Position numbers and translations under genes: made by a program
Notes under the pieces: generated by a model
Database searches by the model: none
What the model was told of the DNA's origin: nothing
Seen by the model: the letters and a program-made list of their open reading frames with translations, nothing else
Part shown: piece after piece, positions 19,688 through 28,393 of the stretch
Layout of the letters: every line of letters starts with the position of its first letter
Numbering within the stretch: position 1 is the first letter of the stretch
Source: an uncultured Thomasclavelia sp.
Lineage (GTDB): Bacteria > Bacillota_I > Bacilli_A > Erysipelotrichales > Coprobacillaceae
Reading direction: 5' to 3'
Assembly (NCBI RefSeq): GCF_944324745.1
Contig: NZ_CALUXO010000093.1
Location: forward strand, 1 to 58,960
Length of the DNA: 58,960 nt

Positions 19688-20476
19688 CTATTTATAGTTT
19701 CGATTAAATCGATTATCTAATGGTTCATTATTTTTTATAGTAGTTATAAATTGTTCAATATAAGTTACCGATTCATCGATACTGTGATCAAATAATTGTT
19801 TTAAAGTTTTGATATCCGTAGTAATTTTGGAATTTGGCTTGTAATTTACCACAAATCCTTGAAATCTTTTAAAAGTAAAAGTGATTTTTAAAACTAAATA
19901 AATCAATCCTCGTTTATATAACTGAGGAGCTACCAGTAAGCGATCATAAAATTTAAATCCCTTTAAACTTTTATAAATATCTTTCTTGCTGGCACCATTA
20001 AAAAAGATAGCAATATTATCAACAATTTCATCATTAACTTTAATATGATTAGTTAAATGAGTTCTTAGAGGATCTAAGCCATCTTCAATCATAAAATCAC
20101 GATCAAGTTCAGTTTCAATTTCAAAATGAGTAACTTTAGTTCGATTAATAATATCATCAATAAAACCATGACAATTACTATCAAGAATAAAATGACAAAT
20201 AAATCCACATAAATAAGCTAACTGGGCTTCATTTTTACTGTCTTTGATAATTTTAATTGCTGGTTCAAAGAAAGTTCGAGCTGTTTTACGATGCATTTTA
20301 CTTCCCAGGCGATTAATCCGACTATGAAGATAAGGACGATTATAAAATAGGATATCAGGGCCATGGAGACCAATATTATAATAATCAAGATTATTTTTAA
20401 TTAGATTTTGTAATTGATCGTCAAGTTTCGCCAGAACCATTTTTCCTAGACGATAGTGACTATAAGCAGCAGGCAT
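19688..20476 (-). CDS. Zinc-dependent phospholipase C family protein, copy 2
   Basis: A 262-aa paralogue of the protein at 18778-19554. It starts MPAAYSHYRLGKMVLAKL and keeps HGPDILFYNRP, MHRKTARTFFEPAI, FICHFILDSNCHGFID and VTHFEIETELDRD, so all candidate metal ligands are present. The C-terminal third has diverged strongly between the two copies. Its ATG overlaps the stop of the Spx-like gene (TAATG). The reaction is not established for cytosolic members of the family. Confidence 0.82.
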   Translation of the reverse strand: MPAAYSHYRLGKMVLAKLDDQLQNLIKNNLDYYNIGLHGPDILFYNRPYLHSRINRLGSKMHRKTARTFFEPAIKIIKDSKNEAQLAYLCGFICHFILDSNCHGFIDDIINRTKVTHFEIETELDRDFMIEDGLDPLRTHLTNHIKVNDEIVDNIAIFFNGASKKDIYKSLKGFKFYDRLLVAPQLYKRGLIYLVLKITFTFKRFQGFVVNYKPNSKITTDIKTLKQLFDHSIDESVTYIEQFITTIKNNEPLDNRFNRNYK

Positions 20477-20826
20477 TATTTAAGTAAATCATACTCACTA
20501 GCTTTAAATCCAACTAAAACTTTATTTTCAGTTTCGACAATTGGTCGTTTTACTAACATCCCATCACTAGCTAATAATTCTAATTGTTCATCTTCAGATA
20601 GTGATGATAGTTTATCTTTTAAATTTAATTCCCGGTATTTTAAACCAGATGTATTAAAAAAGCGTTTAAGTGGTAGACCACTTTTTTGATATAAAGCTAG
20701 TAGTTCTTCTTTATTTAGTTTTTCTTCAACAATATGACGATCTTCATGTTCTAAACCCAATTGATCTAAATATTTTTTGGCCTTTCTACAAGTACTACAT
20801 TTAGGGTATTCGATAAATTTCAACAT
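20476..20826 (-). CDS. Spx/ArsC (thioredoxin-fold) family protein
   Basis: A 116-aa thioredoxin-fold protein of the arsenate reductase/Spx/YffB family. It has a CxxC at its N-terminus (YPKCSTCRKAKKYLD), RFFNTSGLKYRELNLK mid-protein and VKRPIVETENKVLVGF near the end. ATG 20826 is chosen because GAGGTG is placed six bases upstream; the GTG at 20835 lies inside that ribosome site. The Spx RNA polymerase-binding Gly52 surface is not clear, so a reductase or unknown role is as likely as transcription regulation. Confidence 0.85.
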   Translation of the reverse strand: MLKFIEYPKCSTCRKAKKYLDQLGLEHEDRHIVEEKLNKEELLALYQKSGLPLKRFFNTSGLKYRELNLKDKLSSLSEDEQLELLASDGMLVKRPIVETENKVLVGFKASEYDLLK

Positions 20827-20895
20827 AATTTTCACCTCAAAAATAGTTTACAACATTTGTAAAGATAATTGAAATATTATGCTAAAATATTTGTC

Positions 20896-20912
20896 TTCCT
20901 ATTAGTTAGGAA
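20896..20912 (+). promoter_or_regulatory. TTCCTA palindrome before PRD activator gene
   Basis: TTCCTA and TAGGAA flank TTAGT. The same arms recur at 23562-23577 before the PTS operon. In both places a -10-like element starts 42 bases after the palindrome centre (TATTTT at 20946, TATAAT at 23612). It may be the operator of the LicR-type activator. Confidence 0.4.
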
Positions 20913-20995
20913 ATTTGTTTGCGGTTTAAAAAAATGTAAATATGTTATTTTAATAAAGGATAAAATTAGCGTTGTCTATTGTGGAAATACAAAGG

Positions 20996-21077
20996 CTTAT
21001 ATAACGCAATAAATATTATGAAGGGAGAAGATTACTACTAGACTAAGGGCTGTCCATATTTCAAGTAGTATTTGATA
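20996..21077 (+). other. Leader of the PRD gene with a detached ribosome site
   Basis: AAGGGAGAAG at 21018-21027 is the best ribosome site before ATG 21081 but lies about 55 bases away. TACTACT (about 21032) and AGTAGTA (about 21065) between them can form a 7-bp stem. No good ribosome site adjoins the ATG. The leader could regulate translation, or initiation there is simply weak. Confidence 0.25.
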
Positions 21078-21080
21078 TAG

Positions 21081-22973
21081 ATGCTAAGCAATCGACAAAA
21101 TCAAATTATTGATATTTTAACTAATTATAATACATGGATTACCGGAAAAGAATTGGCACAGATGCTAAATGTATCTGATCGAACAATTCGTTTTGATATT
21201 GGGGCTATTAATAAATATTATGATTGTTTATTAATTAAATCCAATCGTCGCTTAGGTTATCAAATTGATGAAGCGTTACTTTTTAAACAAGATATTGAAA
21301 CTAAAGAAATTATTCCTCAAACTTCAAGAGAGCGTTGTGTTTATATAATTCGACAATTGTTATTTAAAAGCAATGAAATAAATTTAATTGCTTTACAAGA
21401 TCAGGTATTTGTCAGTGGTTATTCAATTGATAATGATATTAAAAAAATTCGTAAAATTATTAGCAGTTATCCTAGTCTTAAACTAGTTCGCTCTAAAAAT
21501 TATATTAGCCTGCAAGGAAAAGAATCGGATAAAAGAAAGTTATATAAACAGTTATTAACTGAAGAAACTCATGGGAATTTCATGAATTTAAATTCGATTG
21601 CCGAATTGTGGAGTGATTTTAATTTATTGGAAGTTAAAGATATTTTAGAAGATGTTTGCGATAACTATAGTTATCATATTCGTGAGATTGATTTTCCAAT
21701 GATCATGATTCATGCTGGTGTAGCGTTTGAAAGAATCATTAATCGTAATTATATTGGCAAACAAAGTAACCATAATTTAGAAAAGAAAATAGAATATCAG
21801 ATTTCATATGAATTTTTTAAACGAGTTAGTCAAATGATTGATATTGAACTAGTAGAAGACGAAGTGGAGTTATTTGCTAAGTTATTGATTGGCGATTATC
21901 AAAAAGATGATGTAACCAAACAGTATAATTTAACAGCCAGTCAGATCGTTATGGCAGTAATAAAGCAAGTTAGAGAATATTTTGATATCGATTTTTCTAA
22001 AGATAAAGATTTTAAATTAGGTTTAGAAATGCATTTAGAATTATTGTTAGAACGGCAACAAAATAATGTAACGATTACTAATGTTTATTTACAGGAAATC
22101 AAACGAAAATATCCATTAGTCTTTGAAATGGCAGTAAGAACGGGCGAAGTTATTTCTGAAATTTGTCATATTACCATTAATGAAAATGAATTATCATTTT
22201 TAGCCTTGCATCTAGGAGCTGCCTATGATCGAGTTAATTCAATCAAACGTTTTCGAACTGTTGTGATCATACCCCATAATCAAATGTTATCGAAGATGTG
22301 TATTGATAAGTTAAAACTTAGATTTGAAGAAAGAATGGTAATTGTTCAACAATTTGGTTTTTTTGAAGAATCAATGATTAAAAGATTAGAACCAGATTTG
22401 ATTATTACCACAGTGCCATTAAAACATAATTTAAATATATTAACAGTTCAAGTTACCTTGTTTATTAATTATGAAGATGAAAGTAAAGTTTTCCAGGCTT
22501 TAAATTTATTAGATAAACAGCGCTATCATGAAGATTTCATTGCTTTGATTCATGAATTGATGCGACCAGATTTATTTCACTTTAAAAACCAAATGCCTAG
22601 CTCAACGGCAATTATAGATTATCTATGTGATGAATTGATTAGTAAAGGTTTAGCCAGTGAGCAATATAAAGACGATGTTTTTAAACGCGAAGCAGTTTCC
22701 GCAACATCATTTGTCAATGGTTTTGCTGTTCCCCATTCAATTGAAATAACATCAAAGGAATCATGTATTTCAGTTATGATCTTAGATAAACCCGTTAAAT
22801 GGGGCGATTATGATGTCAAGCTAGTTTTATTGCTGGCCATAAGGGATACTGATAACCATCTATTAAAGATATTTTTTGATTGGTTAAGTAGTATGGTTAG
22901 TGATCCTGGTAAATTTAGACAGTTATTAGAAGTAAGAAATTATCAAGATTTTATTAAACAGGTAATTGAATAA
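21081..22973 (+). CDS. LicR/MtlR-type PRD transcriptional activator
   Basis: A 630-aa PTS-controlled regulator. The N-terminal HTH (WITGKELAQMLNVSDRTIRFDI, about 17-40) and a second winged helix (about 90-150) show that it binds DNA rather than RNA. PRD1 contains MIHAGVAFERIINRN and PRD2 LALHLGAAYDRV. An EIIB-like domain (RTVVIIPHNQMLSKMCIDKL, about 395-480) follows. A C-terminal EIIA-type domain has a phospho-His in AVPHSIEI near 552. Phosphorylation by HPr and EII would couple activity to sugar supply. It likely activates the PTS operon at 23640. Confidence 0.9.
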   Translation: MLSNRQNQIIDILTNYNTWITGKELAQMLNVSDRTIRFDIGAINKYYDCLLIKSNRRLGYQIDEALLFKQDIETKEIIPQTSRERCVYIIRQLLFKSNEINLIALQDQVFVSGYSIDNDIKKIRKIISSYPSLKLVRSKNYISLQGKESDKRKLYKQLLTEETHGNFMNLNSIAELWSDFNLLEVKDILEDVCDNYSYHIREIDFPMIMIHAGVAFERIINRNYIGKQSNHNLEKKIEYQISYEFFKRVSQMIDIELVEDEVELFAKLLIGDYQKDDVTKQYNLTASQIVMAVIKQVREYFDIDFSKDKDFKLGLEMHLELLLERQQNNVTITNVYLQEIKRKYPLVFEMAVRTGEVISEICHITINENELSFLALHLGAAYDRVNSIKRFRTVVIIPHNQMLSKMCIDKLKLRFEERMVIVQQFGFFEESMIKRLEPDLIITTVPLKHNLNILTVQVTLFINYEDESKVFQALNLLDKQRYHEDFIALIHELMRPDLFHFKNQMPSSTAIIDYLCDELISKGLASEQYKDDVFKREAVSATSFVNGFAVPHSIEITSKESCISVMILDKPVKWGDYDVKLVLLLAIRDTDNHLLKIFFDWLSSMVSDPGKFRQLLEVRNYQDFIKQVIE

Positions 22974-22984
22974 AGGAGAAAGAT

Positions 22985-23560
22985 ATGTCTAAGAAAAGAA
23001 ATAGAATTAAAAAGAAAAAGTATCACTATGTTGATGCTTCAATGACAAGAAGATTTATTAGTTACATTATTGATTGGTATTTAGGTGGTTTATGTACGGC
23101 TATTCCAATCGCTATTACTTCTCAAAAATTAAGTGGAACAATGTTAGATCAAAATATTGTCGATTTTAAACAGCCATTTGGTGTTATTGCCGGATTATTG
23201 GCAATTGTTTTTGCTATTTTTTATTTTGTTGTTATCCCAACGTTTATTTATCCAGGACAGACACCGGGTAAACGAATTTGTAAAATAAAAATTATTCAAA
23301 ATGATGATCAACCAATCACCATTAAAAATATTTTATTACGACAATTACTAGGAATGATAGTTATTGAAGGGGTTTTAGTAACTGCCAGTGCGATTTTCCA
23401 TGAAGTACTTACCATCATAACGCAGGTCAATTTTGTTACCCCACTGATGTATTTGGGCTTTGCAGTTACGATTATTAGTATATTGTTGTATTTGTTCAAA
23501 GGTGAACATCGGGCTTTACATGATTATATTGGTAATACTAAGGTAGTTGATTGTAAATAA
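22985..23560 (+). CDS. RDD family membrane protein
   Basis: A 191-aa protein with a very basic N-terminus (KKRNRIKKKKYHYV) and four hydrophobic segments. The RDD-type motif is RRFISYIIDWYLGGL near residue 20. PGQTPGKRICKIKII and ALHDYIGNTKVV are also typical of the family. RDD proteins are poorly understood; some act in Na+/H+ exchange. AAAGGAGA lies before the start, 11 bases after the PRD gene, so the two are cotranscribed. Confidence 0.85.
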   Translation: MSKKRNRIKKKKYHYVDASMTRRFISYIIDWYLGGLCTAIPIAITSQKLSGTMLDQNIVDFKQPFGVIAGLLAIVFAIFYFVVIPTFIYPGQTPGKRICKIKIIQNDDQPITIKNILLRQLLGMIVIEGVLVTASAIFHEVLTIITQVNFVTPLMYLGFAVTIISILLYLFKGEHRALHDYIGNTKVVDCK

Positions 23561-23561
23561 T

Positions 23562-23577
23562 TTCCTAAAGCTAGGAA
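23562..23577 (+). promoter_or_regulatory. TTCCTA palindrome before PTS operon
   Basis: TTCCTA and TAGGAA flank AAGC. TATAAT follows at 23612-23617 and no good -35 element is present, as expected for an activator-dependent promoter. The arms match those of 20896-20912. Confidence 0.4.
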
Positions 23578-23639
23578 GAAGGACTGGTCACAATTTTGAA
23601 GAAATAAAATTTATAATGTTACTATAAGGAGATGTGAAG

Positions 23640-23960
23640 ATGGAAGGATTAGAATTAGTAAGCTTTAAGATTATTTCGGCAGTAGGAATGGCTAAATCTA
23701 GTTATATTGAAGCAATGAAAGCTGCCAGTGATGGAAATATCGAGTTGGCTAAAGCCAAAATTAAAGAAGGTGAAGAGTCATTTAATGGGGGTCACACTGC
23801 CCATGGTGAATTGATTCAAAAAGAAGCCAGTGGTGAACATGTAGTACCAACATTATTATTGATGCATGCTGAAGATCAATTGATGTCAGCAGAAACAATC
23901 AAAGTTATGGCATTAGAAATCATTAAGTTAAATGAAAAAATTGCCGCATTAGAAAAATAA
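23640..23960 (+). CDS. PTS lactose/cellobiose family IIA component
   Basis: Cytosolic phosphocarrier of 106 aa that passes phosphate from HPr to the IIB protein. All-helical family sequence; the phosphorylated His lies in NGGHTAHGELIQKEA (probably the second His, near 77), and the metal-binding trimer helix has LLLMHAEDQLMS. ATG 23640 is chosen with AAGGAG eight bases upstream; GTG 23634 is too close. It is the first gene of the operon that continues to about 29985. Confidence 0.93.
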   Translation: MEGLELVSFKIISAVGMAKSSYIEAMKAASDGNIELAKAKIKEGEESFNGGHTAHGELIQKEASGEHVVPTLLLMHAEDQLMSAETIKVMALEIIKLNEKIAALEK

Positions 23961-24005
23961 TAAGTATGTAAATACTATTATAAAAAAATTAAGGGAGGTT
24001 AAAAA

Positions 24006-24329
24006 ATGAAAAAAGTTTATTTATTTTGTAGTGCTGGAATGTCTACTAGTATGTTAGCAAGTAATATGCAAGATGTTGCTAATCAATACAAGTTACCAAT
24101 TAAAGTAGCTGCTTTTCCACACAACAAATTAGAGGAAATCATCAACAATGATCGTCCTGATTGTATTTTATTAGGTCCTCAAGTTAAGTACATGTACGAT
24201 GAAACAGTGGCTCAATTTGGAAGTCAGGGTATTCCAATTGCCGTAATTGATCAAGGTGATTATGGAATGATGAATGGTGAAAAAGTGCTTAAAATGGCCG
24301 TTAAATTAATCAAAGGAAATAAAAAATAA
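24006..24329 (+). CDS. PTS lactose/cellobiose family IIB component
   Basis: A 107-aa cytosolic protein of the cellobiose/chitobiose IIB type. The phospho-Cys is in the P-loop FCSAGMSTSMLA near residue 8. GGGAGGTTAAAAA precedes ATG 24006. It accepts phosphate from the IIA protein and hands it to the sugar bound to IIC. The 45-base gap to the IIA gene has no terminator. Confidence 0.94.
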   Translation: MKKVYLFCSAGMSTSMLASNMQDVANQYKLPIKVAAFPHNKLEEIINNDRPDCILLGPQVKYMYDETVAQFGSQGIPIAVIDQGDYGMMNGEKVLKMAVKLIKGNKK

Positions 24330-24349
24330 CAGAAAGAGGGAAAATAACT

Positions 24350-25717
24350 ATGATGAAAAAACTTGAAAAAGTTTTGATGCCTCTAGCAGAGGCCATTGGG
24401 CGTAATAAATACTTAGTTGCCATTCGTGATGGTTTTTTAGTATCAACGCCATTATTGATTGCCGGGTCAATTTTCTTATTAATTGGAAACTTTCCAATTA
24501 CTGCTTGGACTGATTGGTTAGAATCAGTAGTTATTAATTCAAATACAGGTGAAACATTAGCGTCTTTTATCAGTAAGCCATCAAGTGCAACTTTTGATAT
24601 CATGGCTATCTTTGCGGTAGTGGGGATTGCTTATTCGTTTGCTCGTCAAATGAAGACTGATAAAATCTTCGGGGCGGCTGTTGCCATTATGTCATGGTTT
24701 TTGATCATGCCATATACAGTTGAAGGTACTGTTACTGTTGGTGGTGAAGAAGTTGCTGCCAGCTTATCAGGATTACCACTTGGCTGGGTCGGAGCCAAAG
24801 GTATCTTTGTGGGAATTATTGTATCTTTTGTGGCTGTGCATATTTATGCTTGGGTTGAAAAAAGAGGTTGGGTAATTAAAATGCCTAAAGGGGTACCACC
24901 TACAGTTGAACAATCATTCGCTGCGTTGATTCCAGCTGTTGTGGTAATGGCAGTATTCTTTGCCATCAACTTATTATTTGGTTTTTTAGGAACAAACGTA
25001 TTCCAAATTATTTTTGAATTCTTACAAACACCATTATTAAACCTTGGAGATACTTTAGGTGCCATGGTTATTGCTTATATTTTCTTACATTTATTCTGGT
25101 TCTTTGGAGTAAATGGTGGTTCTGTAGTTGGAGCTGTATTTAATCCAATTTTACAAACATTAGCAGTTGAAAACTTAGAATTCTTTAGAACTGGAGTTGG
25201 TGAAGGTCATATTATTTGTCAACAATTCCAAGATTTATTTGCTACATTTGGTGGTTGTGGATCAACATTATCATTGATTATTGCCATGTTATTATTCTGT
25301 AAATCTAAACGAATTACTGAATTAGGAAAATTAGCATTAGTACCAGGTATTTTTGGAATCAACGAACCAATTGTTTTTGGACTTCCAATCGTATTAAATC
25401 CAACGATGTTAATTCCATTTGTTTTAGTACCGACAATAAATATTATTATTTCATATTTTGCAATGGCGATGGACATCGTACCAATTTGTAGTGGGGTGCA
25501 AATTCCATGGACGACACCAGTTGTCATTTCAGGTTTTTTAGCTACTAACTGGGTTGGAGCTATTTTACAGGCCATCTTGTTAGTAGTTGGAATCTTTATC
25601 TATATGCCATTCATTAAGATTATGGATAAACAATACTTAATTGATGAAGCAAATGCGATAGAAGAAGACGAAGATGATGATATTTCTCTAGAAGATTTAT
25701 CATTTGATGATTTATAA
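24350..25717 (+). CDS. PTS lactose/cellobiose family IIC component (permease)
   Basis: Membrane transporter of 455 aa with about ten helices. It starts LEKVLMPLAEAIGRNKYLVAIRDGFLVSTPLLI, the canonical CelB/ChbC N-terminus, and has FFGVNGGSVVGAVFNPI and GIFGINEPIVFGLPIVLNP, the substrate-site loop with the conserved NEP motif. The C-terminus is unusually acidic (EEDEDDDISLEDLSFDDL). The sugar is likely a beta-linked disaccharide such as cellobiose or chitobiose; downstream genes point to amino-acid-linked sugars. Confidence 0.93.
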   Translation: MMKKLEKVLMPLAEAIGRNKYLVAIRDGFLVSTPLLIAGSIFLLIGNFPITAWTDWLESVVINSNTGETLASFISKPSSATFDIMAIFAVVGIAYSFARQMKTDKIFGAAVAIMSWFLIMPYTVEGTVTVGGEEVAASLSGLPLGWVGAKGIFVGIIVSFVAVHIYAWVEKRGWVIKMPKGVPPTVEQSFAALIPAVVVMAVFFAINLLFGFLGTNVFQIIFEFLQTPLLNLGDTLGAMVIAYIFLHLFWFFGVNGGSVVGAVFNPILQTLAVENLEFFRTGVGEGHIICQQFQDLFATFGGCGSTLSLIIAMLLFCKSKRITELGKLALVPGIFGINEPIVFGLPIVLNPTMLIPFVLVPTINIIISYFAMAMDIVPICSGVQIPWTTPVVISGFLATNWVGAILQAILLVVGIFIYMPFIKIMDKQYLIDEANAIEEDEDDDISLEDLSFDDL

Positions 25718-25735
25718 TAAAGGAGGCAATATATT

Positions 25736-26257
25736 ATGAAAGTAATTATGATTTATGATCAAATTCAATCAGGCGCTGGAATTAAAGATGATCATATGAT
25801 TCCTTTAGGAGCAACCAAAGATCCGGTGGGGCCAGCAATTATGATGGAACCATATTTAAAACAAGTCGGTGGTCGCGTTGTTGCTTGTCTGTATTGTGGT
25901 GATGGATTTTATGAAGCTAATCCTAAAGAAGTAAGTCGTAAACTTTGTGCTATGGTTAATAAATTAAAACCTGATGTTGTCATGTGTGGACCAGCTTTTA
26001 ATTACTTGGGCTATGGTAAGATGGCAGCAAATATTGCTTATGATATTAACCAGACAACAGACGTTCCAGCTTTTGCTGCAATGTCGATTGAAAATGTAGA
26101 AACAATTAATGAATTTAAAGATAAAGTTCATATTGTAAAGACACCAAAAAAAGGTGGCACTGGTTTAAATGAAGCATTAGATGGAATGTGTAAATTAGCA
26201 AAAGCTTTGACAGATAAAGAAGATCTAAATTCAATTACTTCAAAGTATTGTTTCTAA
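25736..26257 (+). CDS. GrdB-like short protein in PTS operon
   Basis: A 173-aa protein resembling the N-terminal part of the glycine/betaine/sarcosine reductase component B. KDPVGPAIMMEPYLKQVGG, CLYCGDGFYEANP and VVMCGPAFNYLGYGKMA align with its GPVGPG, CGDxY and GPAFNxGRYG motifs. Full-length GrdB is about 430 aa and contains selenocysteine; this one has no in-frame UGA and ends early. So it is probably not a reductase subunit. Its association with PTS genes suggests a catabolic accessory role. AAAGGAGGC precedes the start. Confidence 0.7.
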   Translation: MKVIMIYDQIQSGAGIKDDHMIPLGATKDPVGPAIMMEPYLKQVGGRVVACLYCGDGFYEANPKEVSRKLCAMVNKLKPDVVMCGPAFNYLGYGKMAANIAYDINQTTDVPAFAAMSIENVETINEFKDKVHIVKTPKKGGTGLNEALDGMCKLAKALTDKEDLNSITSKYCF

Positions 26258-26264
26258 GTTATAA

Positions 26265-26294
26265 AAAAGGATGCTTTATTAAGCATCCTTTTAT
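26265..26294 (+). terminator. Intra-operon terminator
   Basis: AAAAGGATGCTT and AAGCATCCTTTT form a 12-bp stem around TATT. It probably lowers expression of the downstream asparaginase and dipeptidase genes relative to the PTS genes. Confidence 0.75.
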
Positions 26295-26318
26295 CAAAAT
26301 CAAAGGAGGAAATAAAAA

Positions 26319-27275
26319 ATGTGGGGTATTATTGCAACATGGAGAATGGCCTTAGAAGGTATTAGTAAAGCCAGTGATATACTATCTGCTGGTGGCGATG
26401 CTGGTGATGCTATTGAAACAGCTGTAAAAGAAGTTGAAGATTTTCCATATTATAAATCAGTCGGTTATGGTGGCTTACCAAATGAAGAAATGGAAGTAGA
26501 ATTAGATGCGGCTTATATGGATGGGGATACTTTAGATATTGGCGCAGTAGCGGCAATTAAAGATTATGCTAATCCTGTAAGTATCGCTAGAAGATTATCA
26601 AAAGAAAAAGTTAATAATTTATTAGTTGGTGAAGGAGCAGAAAAATTTGCTCATAAAGAAGGTTTTGAACGTAAAAACATGTTAACTGACCGAGCTAAGA
26701 TTCACTATCGTAATCGAGTTAAAGAAGTAAAAGAACAAGAAATTAAACCATATGCCGGGCATGATACAGTTGGGATGGTTTGTTTAGATGATCACGGTAA
26801 AATGACATCGGCCACTTCAACAAGTGGGTTATTTATGAAAAAAGCTGGTCGTGTTGGTGATTCACCAATTTCAGGATCTGGATTCTATGTTGACAGTAAA
26901 GTTGGTGGTGCTAGTGCGACCGGACTTGGTGAAGATGTAATGAAAGGCTGCGTAGCTTATGAAATTGTGCGTTTAATGAAAGAAGGAATGCACCCACAAG
27001 CAGCCTGTGAAAAAGCAGTTAATGATTTTGATTTAGAATTAAAACAACGCCGTGGTAAAGCGGGTGATATGTCCTTAGTAGCAATGAATAATAAAGGAGA
27101 ATGGGGTGTTGCCACTAATATTGAAGGTTTTTCTTTTGCGGTAGCTACTGCTAATGAAAAGCCAACTGTTTATCTAACTGAAAATATTGATGGTAAATGT
27201 GTGCATACAGTTGCCAGTCAAGAATGGCTAGATAACTATATGGCAACAAGAATGGCTCCATTAGAAGAAAAATAA
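26319..27275 (+). CDS. Glycosylasparaginase / N-terminal-nucleophile asparaginase
   Basis: A 318-aa protein of the asparaginase-2 family, probably N4-(beta-N-acetylglucosaminyl)-L-asparaginase. It would self-cleave before the nucleophile Thr in GHDTVGMVCLDDHG (near residue 150). SGLFMKKAGRVGDSPISGSG is the substrate-binding stretch, and GASATGLGED is also typical. The start MWGIIATWRMAL matches the family N-terminus and no export signal is seen. It would release aspartate and amino sugar from GlcNAc-Asn. Located in a PTS operon, it suggests that glycopeptide breakdown products are used. Confidence 0.9.
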   Translation: MWGIIATWRMALEGISKASDILSAGGDAGDAIETAVKEVEDFPYYKSVGYGGLPNEEMEVELDAAYMDGDTLDIGAVAAIKDYANPVSIARRLSKEKVNNLLVGEGAEKFAHKEGFERKNMLTDRAKIHYRNRVKEVKEQEIKPYAGHDTVGMVCLDDHGKMTSATSTSGLFMKKAGRVGDSPISGSGFYVDSKVGGASATGLGEDVMKGCVAYEIVRLMKEGMHPQAACEKAVNDFDLELKQRRGKAGDMSLVAMNNKGEWGVATNIEGFSFAVATANEKPTVYLTENIDGKCVHTVASQEWLDNYMATRMAPLEEK

Positions 27276-27276
27276 A

Positions 27277-28377
27277 ATGGAAACAGAAATATTAACTAAA
27301 ATAGATGAAATCTCTAAACAGATGATTGACAGCATCATTGATATAGTCAAAATTGATAGTGTTGAACAACCAGCTACGACAGATGCTCCATTTGGGACTG
27401 GAGTTAAAGAGGCTTTAGTAAAAACATTGAATTTAGCTGATTCATTAGGTTTTGAGACAACTAATATCGATAATTATATTGGTTATGCCAGTTATGGAAA
27501 AAGCAATGATTATATTTGTGCTATTGGTCATTTAGATGTCGTTCCTGTGCAAACTGGCTGGAAACAGCCACCATTTAGTGGTTACATCGAAAATGGAACA
27601 ATTTATAGTCGGGGAATTTTAGATAATAAAGGGCCAATTCTAGCTTGTTTATTTGCTTTATATGCCTTAAAAGAATTAAATATCAAATTAAAACATCAAG
27701 TTAGAATTATTTTTGGCTGTGATGAAGAAACAGGATTCGAAGATTTAAAATACTATTTATCTAAAGAACAACCACCGCTGATGGGATTTACTCCTGATTG
27801 TAAATATCCCGTTGTCTATGGTGAAAGAGGACGAGCTGTCGTCAAGATTAGTGGTGAAAAGGAAAAATTAAGTGAATTTTTCACTTTGGTAAACGAATAT
27901 ATCTTAAATGCTAAAAATAACGGGGAACGTTTTAATATCGACTTTAAAGATGATGAATTTGGATTACTTGAAGTTAGAAATTATCAATTATTATTAGATG
28001 ATGCTCCAGGTATTCAATTTAGTATCAGTTATCCCGCTAATGTAACGGTAGCGACAATAGTCAATAATATTAAAAAAGCAGTTAGTGATTTTAAAGTTGA
28101 ATTGATTGATAATTATAATCCAGTTAAGTTTGAAAAAGATTGTCAACTAGTTAAAACATTAGTTTATACTTATGAAAAAGTAACTGGTAATGATGGAACC
28201 CCAGTAACTACAACTGGAGGAACATATGCCAAATTAATGCCTAATATTGTTCCTTTTGGTCCTTCATTTCCAGGTCAAAAAGGAATTGGGCATCAGCCTA
28301 ATGAATGGATGACAATTGAAGATATAATCACTAATGCTAAAATTTATGCTTTAAGTCTGTATTATCTAGCAAAATAG
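27277..28377 (+). CDS. M20 family dipeptidase (PepV/Sapep type)
   Basis: A 366-aa metallopeptidase. Metal ligands are visible in AIGHLDVVPV (His near 86), SRGILDNKGP (bridging Asp) and CDEETGFEDL (Glu pair). GGTYAKLMPN and GIGHQPNEW near the end complete the site. It is shorter than typical PepV (about 465 aa): the lid domain, about residues 190-280, is reduced. It begins one base after the asparaginase gene and likely splits dipeptides, or Asn-linked products, in the cytosol. Confidence 0.88.
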   Translation: METEILTKIDEISKQMIDSIIDIVKIDSVEQPATTDAPFGTGVKEALVKTLNLADSLGFETTNIDNYIGYASYGKSNDYICAIGHLDVVPVQTGWKQPPFSGYIENGTIYSRGILDNKGPILACLFALYALKELNIKLKHQVRIIFGCDEETGFEDLKYYLSKEQPPLMGFTPDCKYPVVYGERGRAVVKISGEKEKLSEFFTLVNEYILNAKNNGERFNIDFKDDEFGLLEVRNYQLLLDDAPGIQFSISYPANVTVATIVNNIKKAVSDFKVELIDNYNPVKFEKDCQLVKTLVYTYEKVTGNDGTPVTTTGGTYAKLMPNIVPFGPSFPGQKGIGHQPNEWMTIEDIITNAKIYALSLYYLAK

Positions 28378-28393
28378 AAAGTAGGGAAAACGA

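Noticed and set aside
21081-22973. BglG-type RNA antiterminator with a RAT site
   Set aside because: The N-terminus is a DNA-binding helix-turn-helix and not the CAT RNA-binding domain. No RAT-like stem overlapping a terminator precedes the PTS genes.
25736-26257. Selenocysteine-containing reductase subunit
   Set aside because: The frame has no internal UGA and is less than half the normal length.
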